A stretch of DNA of 64,000 nucleotides from Budorcas taxicolor (lineage: Eukaryota > Chordata > Mammalia > Artiodactyla > Bovidae): NCBI RefSeq assembly GCF_023091745.1, contig NC_068935.1, forward strand, positions 21,311,775 to 21,375,774, given 5' to 3'. Made by a program: the position numbers and the translations under genes. The notes under the pieces are model-generated. The model did not search any database. It was not told the DNA's origin and saw only the letters and a list, made by a program, of their open reading frames with translations. Every line of letters starts with the position of its first letter. The first letter of the stretch is position 1. This document shows, piece by piece, positions 57,201-64,000 of this stretch.

Positions 57201-57831
57201 CCTACATGACTGTTGGGTTATGATAACAAATATGTTTCTTTGAGGCCCTTGCCTCTTCTTCCCATGTATATGGACCTCCAAATATGCAGCTTTGTTTTGG
57301 CAACATCTGTGCCAGACGGCTACTGCTTTTATTGTTTTTTTAATCATTAGTGTCCTTAAAGGAAGAGGCTTAACTTCTTCAATATATCCCCAAAGCCAAC
57401 ATAGTTTCTGGAGCATGGTCTGATTAATGAATGAATAGGTCTGAATCAAAACATGAATAAATAAACAGAAGAATGAAAAATAGGGTTGAAGTTCTGGGGC
57501 TGATATAATATCAGCAGATATGACCAATTTTTCTGACCAAACAGCAGAATGGAAAATTCCTTCATACCCACTCGGGGGACTTACTAAATATTTAATATAT
57601 GGCACTTAAATAGCAATATGCAAATGGCATATTCCATTTCATTTAACTCAGTGTACTACTTCATAGTCCTTCATCTGAAAGCAAACATGACATATCATTC
57701 ATTTCACTTTACTCAGCCAGCATCAGCATGAAATAGCTGCCTTTTTTCAAATCATGGCAGCCTGAGGGTCTGTAACTGATCTAGATGAGGAAAGCTGAGT
57801 TGCCTTTTGTGGTTACAGCCACCTCTTAAAT
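57201..57831. other. Unassigned sequence
   Basis: A minus-strand 155-codon frame spans 57605-57138 but overlaps the MIR and matches nothing known. No gene supported. Confidence 0.4.
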
Positions 57832-57844
57832 TTGAAGGCCCTCT

Positions 57845-58113
57845 GCTGCTGCTGCTAAGTCACTTCAGTCGTATCCGACTGTGCGACCCCACAGACTGCA
57901 GCCCACCAGGCTCTGCCATCCCTGGGATTCTCCAGGCATGAACACTGGAGTGGGGTGCCATTTCCTTCTCCAATGCATGAAGTGAAAAGTGAAAGTGAAG
58001 TCGCTCAGTCGTGTCTGACTCTTAGCGACCCCATGGACTGCACCCCACCAGGCTCCTCCGTCCATGGGATTTTCCAGGCAAGAGTACCGGAGTAGGTGCC
58101 ATTGCCTTCTCCA
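57845..58113 (-). mobile_element. Bov-A2 SINE, full dimer, antisense, with perfect target-site duplication
   Basis: (CTG)n start, two monomers. The 13-bp duplication ttgaaggccctct lies at 57832-57844 and 58114-58126. Confidence 0.96.
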
Positions 58114-58131
58114 TTGAAGGCCCTCTAAGGC

Positions 58132-58270
58132 AAGGATTCTCAATCCTGACTGTGCATCAGGGTAACTTCAGAATTAATTAAATATGTAGCTGCCCAGGTA
58201 CCCTAAAAGAACTACTTAATCATATCCTCTGGGAACAGACGTCCAAGGCCTTGCACTTTTAAAAATTTGT
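58132..58270. mobile_element. MER5-like hAT MITE relic
   Basis: 'gattctcaatcctgactgtg' and 'catcagggtaacttcag' follow the MER5 end pattern; the remainder is decayed. Confidence 0.6.
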
Positions 58271-59264
58271 ACACGTGTTCCCCATCCTGAACCCCCCTCC
58301 CTCCTCCCTCCCTGTACCATCCCTCTGGGTCATTTTTATTAAAAAAAAAAATTGTACAAATTAAGTGGTGCTTTAAAGATAGTCGAGTTTGGCCAGTAGA
58401 TGTCACTGAATCCTTCCTAGGTTCTGTCACCCACCTGTCTTATTGTCTTAACCTTTACAAACTTACTTGGAAAACTGTCTATAGCAAGTAGCTGAGACCA
58501 TACCCCAAAAGCATCCATAGCTGAGGTCACATGGACCAAAAGAGAGAACAAGGGCCCTGTCATATACAGCATCCGGAAACCAAATGTTTTCCTGGTCAGC
58601 TTGGTGAAGCAAGCCTGGTGAAGCCTGCACAGGAAGCAGTCTCCAAGCCTGTGGTTTTTCATTCCATCTTGATGCATTGATGGCTAAAGTGATATAGTCT
58701 GAAGGAGCCACTGTTCCTTTGAATTCCTGGGAAAAAAATAGATCCCTGAAACAGAGCACAGAATCAGAAGCAGCAACTTCATTTTCTTTTCAAATGGAAG
58801 AAAAAGAAAACATGTAATTTCTAAACCCACTTCAATTTTTAATTTTTCTAGTTCTGAAGAAACTGGGTGGAAGGGGTGGGGAAGTGCAGCAAAAGAAGGT
58901 GCAGAAGCAACCCCATCTGCTACAGAAGCCCTCTATAGAACTTGAGCACTAAAAAAAGAAACAGACCGTGGCTGGCTTCAACAACTCATCCTCTCATGGT
59001 TCAGTCGAGCCAGTTGTACCACAGAAGGATGCAGGGATTTACTCAGAAATGTGGCTTTAGTTTAAAACACAAACGACCCCCTGCTGGAAAACAGTTGTAG
59101 AGCTCCTTGTCTGGGAAGGCAGGCACCACTCATTCACACACCACGCACTACTGCTCCCTAAGTTTCAGGGCCTCAGGTCAGGGTGGGGCTTCCTCTTGAT
59201 TTGTAGTCCGTTCCTTCACAGCTGCCATGTGCACATCTGCATGTGGCTGTAGTGTGTTGGCAAG
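58271..59264. other. Unassigned sequence
   Basis: An A10-type run at 58342-58351. Minus-strand frames of about 90 codons at 58417-58759 are unrecognised. No gene supported. Confidence 0.4.
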
Positions 59265-59661
59265 TGTCTTAGTCTGCATGGGCTGCCATAACAAATACCA
59301 TAGACTGCATGGCCTCAGCAACAGACATTTATTTTCCCACAGTTCTGGAGGCTGGGAAGTTCAAGATTAAGGTTCAGCAGGGTTTAGTTTCTGGTGAGAG
59401 CTCTCTTCCTGGCCTGCAGACAGCCCTCTTCTCACTGGGTGCTCATATGGCCTTTTCCTCAGTGCTCTCCCATGGGTAAAAGACATTTCTGCTTCTCTTC
59501 CTCTTTTTATAAAGCCACACACTTTATCAGATTAGGATCCCATTCATATGACCTCATTCAACTAGATTACTTCCTAAAAGCCCTATCACCAAATATTGGG
59601 GGTTAGAGTTTTAACATAGAAATTTGGGGATGGAATGGGGGACACGATTCAGTCCATAGCA
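59265..59661 (+). mobile_element. Ancient LTR-like interspersed repeat, copy 2
   Basis: Ends TG...CA ('tgtcttagtctgcatggg' to 'cagtccatagca'), consistent with an LTR. Shares 'cacagttctggaggctggga' and 'ggtgagagctctcttcctgg' with copy 1. Probable ERVL/MaLR-type; name unverified. Confidence 0.75.
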
Positions 59662-59950
59662 AGAAGGCAGTGTAAGAAAACTGAAAACAGACACTTCTAC
59701 CTCCCTACGAGCAGCTTCTGGAAAGGTCTACCAGGAAAGAAAAGCACATATCAGATGAGGGAAAGAGCCCATACTCAACTGCCACTGAGTCAGTCTGCAT
59801 TCCCCAAATTCCACCCTCCATCCCTAACACGCCCTGTTTGCCATCTCTAACAGCCAGCTTGATACACTCTGTGAAGGAGTATCTGCTTTAACTCAGTTTT
59901 CAAAAGGTACACCATTTATACCTCTGAGGCTCAATTTTCTTCCCTCTAAG

Positions 59951-60149
59951 CAGCAGTCCCCAATCTTTTTTGGCACCAGGGACTGGTTTCATGGAAGACA
60001 ATTTTTTTTCCATGGACCAGGAGGAGGGATGTGATGGTTTCAGGGTGATTCAAGTGTATTACATTTATTGTGCGGTTTATTTCTATTATTATTACATCAG
60101 CTCAACCTCAGACCATCAGGCATTAGATCCCACAGGTTGGGGACCCCTG
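59951..60149. mobile_element. hAT-type nonautonomous DNA transposon, copy 2 (complete, short)
   Basis: Inverted ends 'cagcagtccccaatc' and 'ggttggggacccctg'. The duplication ctctaag lies at 59944-59950 and 60150-60156. Internally shorter than copy 1. Confidence 0.9.
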
Positions 60150-60199
60150 CTCTAAGGAGAAGAAATTGGATAAATTTGGTACCACTTATCAGCGTGATA

Positions 60200-60420
60200 A
60201 CAAAAATTAATATTGATTAGGTATCACAAGTGCAGAGACATGAAATGCTTGCAAAATGATAATCATAATTGCATTTGGACTAAGCACATTCTAATACATT
60301 ACCTCATTGGATCAAAGTAAGTCAGGAGTTGTTATTTCTATTTGGCAGATGAGGAAACAAATACAGATGAGCTATGACAGTGCCAAGATCGCAAAGCAAG
60401 TTACTGTTGAAATCAATACT
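60200..60420 (-). mobile_element. MIR SINE, antisense
   Basis: 'ctaagcacattctaatacat', 'ttggcagatgaggaaacaaa', 'ccaagatcgcaaagcaagt'. Confidence 0.8.
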
Positions 60421-61652
60421 GTAGGCTAAAAGAATGTAAGCAGTCATTGATAAATTAACAGGGCCACACTAGGCCCCTGGGCACGAGAAGTGCTGTTATA
60501 TAGACAATACCACACAATTTAGCACTCAATTTCTTTCCTACTGTTTCATATTTCACTTATCTGGTCTTGAATTATCAATTTCACAAAATCAGAGACCTAG
60601 GTTTGTATATTATTGAATTGCCTGTAAGGCTTTGCCTAGTACTAGGCCAAGAGGGTGAACTCACTGAAAATACTCAAATGTTGGTATAGCTCTTTACAGT
60701 TTGCCAAGGGCTCTTGTATAGATTATTTTATTTCATCTTTATGACAACTACCAGAATATCATTTTAGGAAAGGTCACTTTGTCTTTTCATTCTCATGATG
60801 CTTATTTTAATGCTTTTGTTTTGGGAAATATTCACTGAGAACTTATCATTATTTTATCGTGAATAACTAACACTAATTGAATGCCTACTGTGTAACAGAC
60901 ATTGAACCAGGCACTGAGCCTAAAATGCTGAGAATACAAAAAGTAAATCATGTGTGTCCCCACCCTGAAGCTGTCTTGTGAATAAATAAATGATGAAGTT
61001 TATAACAATGTAGAGATAATCTCAGGTGAAAATCAAAGGGTCTCAGCCATACATATACATGTATCCATTCTCCCCCAAAGCAACTTATCTCATTGTTTTC
61101 CAGATAGTTGTGATAGAGAGCTCTTCTTCACCTTGTATATTCTTTGCTTCCACTCCTTGCTCTCAGACGTAGTCCTGGGGCTACATAATATAAAATTTCT
61201 TTTCACTTGACATCCCTTCAAATATTTGAAGGCAACTGTTATCATCAGTCACCCTCTCCTAAGCTTCCCTGTCTCTGGCTCTGCCTACCCTGGCTCCCCC
61301 AGAGCCGGGCCCACAATTTACCCCAAAGGACTCAGCCCTTCCCTCGTGTCCAGAGCAAGGGAGGCTTGAGGTCAGAAGCGCTCAGTTGGCCAGCCTGAGC
61401 CTCCTCCACTCCAAATTCCAATCCTTGAGGCTCTGCATTAGGGCACACTCCTTGTTTTGTTAGTTTCTGAATCCCAGCCTCTTTCCCATCTGTACCCTTG
61501 TTTGTAAAGCAAGAGATGAACCTGCAACTCCAGCATGTTAATTAGAGGAGAGGAGGAACTGAGGAGGAGAGGAAAGGTTGCAGATAAAATAGGGGATTTC
61601 ATGGGTGAAACAATGTGCTCAAGGAGATAAGGGCGAAGTCCAGAACAAAGGT
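60421..61652. other. Unassigned, some MIR/L2-like traces
   Basis: 60680-60760 and 60880-61020 ('gaatgcctactgtgtaacag', 'aatacaaaaagtaaatcatg') are mammal-wide repeat-like. 61230-61440 is C-rich without an exon I can defend. Confidence 0.4.
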
Positions 61653-61660
61653 GGAGATGA

Positions 61661-61872
61661 CGTGTGCATGTGTGCTCAGTTGTGTCCGACTCTTTGCAAA
61701 CCCATGGACTGTAGCCCTCCAGGCTCCTCTGTCCATGGGATTCTCCAGGCAAGAATAGTGGAGTGAGTTGCCATTTCCTTCTCCAGGGGATCTTCCTGAC
61801 CCAGGGATCGAACCCAGGTCTCCTGCATTGCCAGGTAGGTTCTTTACCACTAGCTCCATCTGGGAAGTCCAA
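61661..61872 (-). mobile_element. Bov-tA SINE, antisense, with target-site duplication
   Basis: Reversed tail 'tgctcagttgtgtccgactc' to reversed head 'ctagctccatctgggaagtc'. The 8-bp duplication ggagatga lies at 61653-61660 and 61873-61880. Confidence 0.95.
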
Positions 61873-62036
61873 GGAGATGATGGGGTAGGTCTTAATCTGG
61901 AAGAAGGATGCCCTATCTTCAAAGACTTAAGAAAACTAGTGAGTTGAACGGAGCTCTTGGTAAACTTGCTGTTGGAGAGGGCTGAAAGTTGAAATTGCTC
62001 CTGAGGCTGATTTTGAGCTGGTTGACGCCAACATGA

Positions 62037-62258
62037 GGGCTTCCCAGGTGCCTCAATGGTAAAGAATCATCTGCAATGAAGGAGATGTGGGTTCCATCCC
62101 TAGGTCAAAAAGATCCCCTGGAGAAGGAAATGGCAACCCACTCTAGTATACTTGCTGGGACAATCTCATGGACAGGGTAGCCTGGTGGGCTACAGTCCAT
62201 GCAGTCTCAAAGAGTCAGACACAACTTAGCGACTACACACACACGCACACACACAGCT
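62037..62258 (+). mobile_element. Bov-tA SINE with target-site duplication
   Basis: Head 'gggcttcccaggtgcctcaa' to a CA-rich tail. The 9-bp duplication ccaacatga lies at 62028-62036 and 62259-62267. Confidence 0.95.
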
Positions 62259-62334
62259 CCAACATGACGATATTCCTTGTTAAAGCTGAAGTGCTTTTTG
62301 AGTGAGAAAGGGTAGTGCTCTACCTATTGTTATA

Positions 62335-62800
62335 TATTTTCTTCCAGTTTTGCTAAGATATAATTGACATACAGCACTTTGGAGAAGGCAATGGCACCCC
62401 ACTCCAGTACTCTTGCCTGGAAAATCCCATGGATGGAGGAGTCCGGTGGGCTGCAGTCCATGCGGTCGCTAAGAGTCAGACATGACTGAGCGATGTCACT
62501 TTCACTTTTCACTTTCATGCATTGGAGAAGGAAACAGCAACCCACTCCAGTGTTCTTGCCTGGAGAATCCCAGGGATGGGGAGCCTGGTGGGCTGCCGTC
62601 TATGGGGTCACACAGAGTCAGACACAACTGAAGCGACTTAGCAGCAACTGTATAAGTTTAAGATGTACACCATGATGATTTGACTTATACACATCATGAA
62701 ATGATTACTACAATAGGTTTAGTGAACATCCATTGTTTCATACAGATACAACATTATGTTTATCATGTTGCAGGACACATCCCTATACCTATTGCTATGT
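62335..62800 (-). mobile_element. L1 3' UTR, antisense, split by a Bov-A2
   Basis: 'tttgctaagatataattgac' before and 'gtataagtttaagatgtaca', 'tttagtgaacatccattg' after the SINE are contiguous in old L1 tails. Confidence 0.8.
62380..62646 (+). mobile_element. Bov-A2 SINE, full dimer, sense
   Basis: 'ggagaaggcaatggcacccc' to 'gaagcgacttagcagcaac'; both monomers present. Confidence 0.95.
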
Positions 62801-63619
62801 ATTTTTAATAATACCCTTGGGTTCCCAGTTGAAAACTCAGATTTCACACTGAAGTAGGAATTAAGGCTGTGAGGGAGGGAGGCAGTTAATTGTAGGCTGT
62901 GGGAGAAGAGAGCCATGGGCGGAATACTTCCTGAGGTGAATAGGAAACTGGCTGAGGGCAAAAACAGAAGTTCTCAGCTGGAATTTGAGCCTCTAGGTGT
63001 ATAGTGGCATCAATTTTCTTATCTTTCTTCAGTAGTCACAACAGCTCAGATACAGGAATGGAAAATGCAGCTGTTTTCATTCATTTATCAAAAAAAAAAA
63101 TTCAGTAAGTACCTACTTTATGTCAGGTACTATTCTAGGCTCTGAGGATATAATAATGAACAAAAATAGGATCACTTATAGTATCAATATGGCTGTATAT
63201 GTCAGCATTTTCCCTTTTACTTGCTAGACATTATGCAAGAACAATGAGGAGAATGGAAAAATGCCCTCCATACTCCACTTATCTACTAAGATAGATATAA
63301 TCTCCAGATTCCAAATTGCAACAGCTAAAAGTATTTGAGATAGGGGCCGAATGGAAAGAAGGCATGGGAAATGAAGAAGCATTGAGAGTGTAGAAAGAAC
63401 ACATAGATCTTAGGAAGCTTAAGAAAAAAATATACTTCCTGAAGTTGACTGGAACATTCTGAAGTATGAAAGCTAATTCCATGGTTTACAGCAACAGACC
63501 CAAGAACTAGGATGAGTAGAGCAGGGGCAGATACCCACGTAGACTAGGTTTGATTCAGAGAAGCCAACAAAATGGGACCAGACAAAGAACCTCACAGAGG
63601 AGCTATATTTGCTGTAAGA
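62801..63619. other. Unassigned sequence
   Basis: 63100-63170 ('aagtacctactttatgtcag', 'gaggatataataatgaac') is a common old repeat end (L2/MIR type). No gene seen. Confidence 0.4.
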
Positions 63620-63805
63620 GAGTGGTCCCCAAACTTTTTAGCACCAGGGACCAGTTTCCTGGAAGACAATTTCCACAGACCAGGGAGGGGGCGGGGAGGG
63701 ATTGTTTCAGGATGATTCAAGTGCATTACATTTGTTGTGTACTTTATTTCTATTATTATTATACTGTGATATATAATAAAATAATTATTCAACTCACCAT
63801 AATAC
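63620..63805. mobile_element. hAT-type nonautonomous DNA transposon, copy 3 (cut short)
   Basis: The left end 'gagtggtccccaaac' and the body 'caggatgattcaagtgcatt', 'actttatttctattatt' match copy 2. It breaks off at the Bov-tA. Confidence 0.82.
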
Positions 63806-64000
63806 AGTCCCTGTGGTGCTAGTGGTAAAGAACCTGCCTGCCAATGCAGGAAATGTAAGAGATTTGGATTCCATCTCTGGGTTGGGAAGATCCCCTAGAG
63901 GAGGGCATGGCAACCCACTCCACAGTATTTCTTGCCTGGATACTCCCATGAACAGAGGAGCTTGGCGAGCTATGGCCTATGGGGTCACAAAGAGTCTGAC
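63806..64000 (+). mobile_element. Bov-tA SINE, runs off the window
   Basis: Head 'gtccctgtggtgctagtggt'. The window ends inside the tail at 'aaagagtctgac'. Confidence 0.92.

Noticed and set aside
57138..57605. 155-codon minus-strand frame
   Set aside because: Its end overlaps a MIR, and it has no recognisable domain.
61438..61872. 144-codon minus-strand frame
   Set aside because: More than half lies within a Bov-tA read in reverse (PWVRKIPWRRKWQ-type SINE translation); an accidental frame. The same applies to the frames at 29984-30427 and 38829-39287.
1..64000. An exciting undescribed multi-gene system
   Set aside because: No gene cluster of any kind is present. The window is explained by mobile elements, simple repeats and unassigned neutral-looking DNA.

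Overview
The window is nuclear DNA of a ruminant, most likely a bovid such as cattle, buffalo, sheep or goat. The diagnosis rests on repeats. Bov-tA SINEs (tRNA-like head fused to a BovB-derived tail), dimeric Bov-A2 SINEs ending in (CTG)n/(CAG)n, CHR-type tRNA-derived SINEs and BovB (RTE-type) LINEs occur throughout. They sit among mammal-wide relics: L1, L2, MIR, Tigger, hAT elements, mariner-type MITEs and MLT1-like LTRs. The species cannot be settled from the sequence alone.

I found no protein-coding gene, rRNA, functional tRNA or conserved exon that I can defend. Every open frame I recognised is a decayed piece of a mobile element (L1 ORF2, BovB reverse transcriptase, Tigger transposase) or an accidental frame. 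The window therefore reads as intergenic or deep intronic DNA, with roughly half or more of it traceable to transposons.

Layout. 1-3.2 kb: an old antisense L1 with a small inverted L1 patch inside. 3.2-6.4 kb: mostly unassigned DNA with one CHR SINE, one Bov-tA and a diverged direct duplication of about 0.4 kb. 6.4-8.9 kb: an L1 tail broken by a Bov-tA and two head-to-head BovB copies. 9-17 kb: unassigned sequence with SINEs, a third BovB and a weak exon-like block. 17.8-22.1 kb: antisense L1, then BovB, then Tigger. 22-29 kb: sparse SINEs, and a MIR disrupted by a TG microsatellite. 29.7-31.3 kb: a SINE pile-up on an L1 tail, including a chimeric junction. 32.8-34.7 kb: L2 broken by an L1 tail and holding a 44-bp minisatellite. 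35.2-37.4 kb: dense nested SINEs, a mariner MITE and an AT microsatellite. 37.5-38.0 kb: a complete solo retroviral LTR. 38.4-39.0 kb: a G-rich, TATA-containing, promoter-like stretch, the best candidate for host regulatory function. 39-64 kb: MIR, L2 and MLT1 relics with younger SINE insertions, several with clear target-site duplications, plus three copies of one hAT family.

Nothing here works as a gene system. What the sequence does show is a readable order of insertions: L2/MIR/MLT1/hAT/Tigger oldest, then old L1, then BovB, CHR, Bov-tA and Bov-A2, and the solo LTR. TE subfamily names are given from memory of consensus sequences and are marked uncertain where they are.
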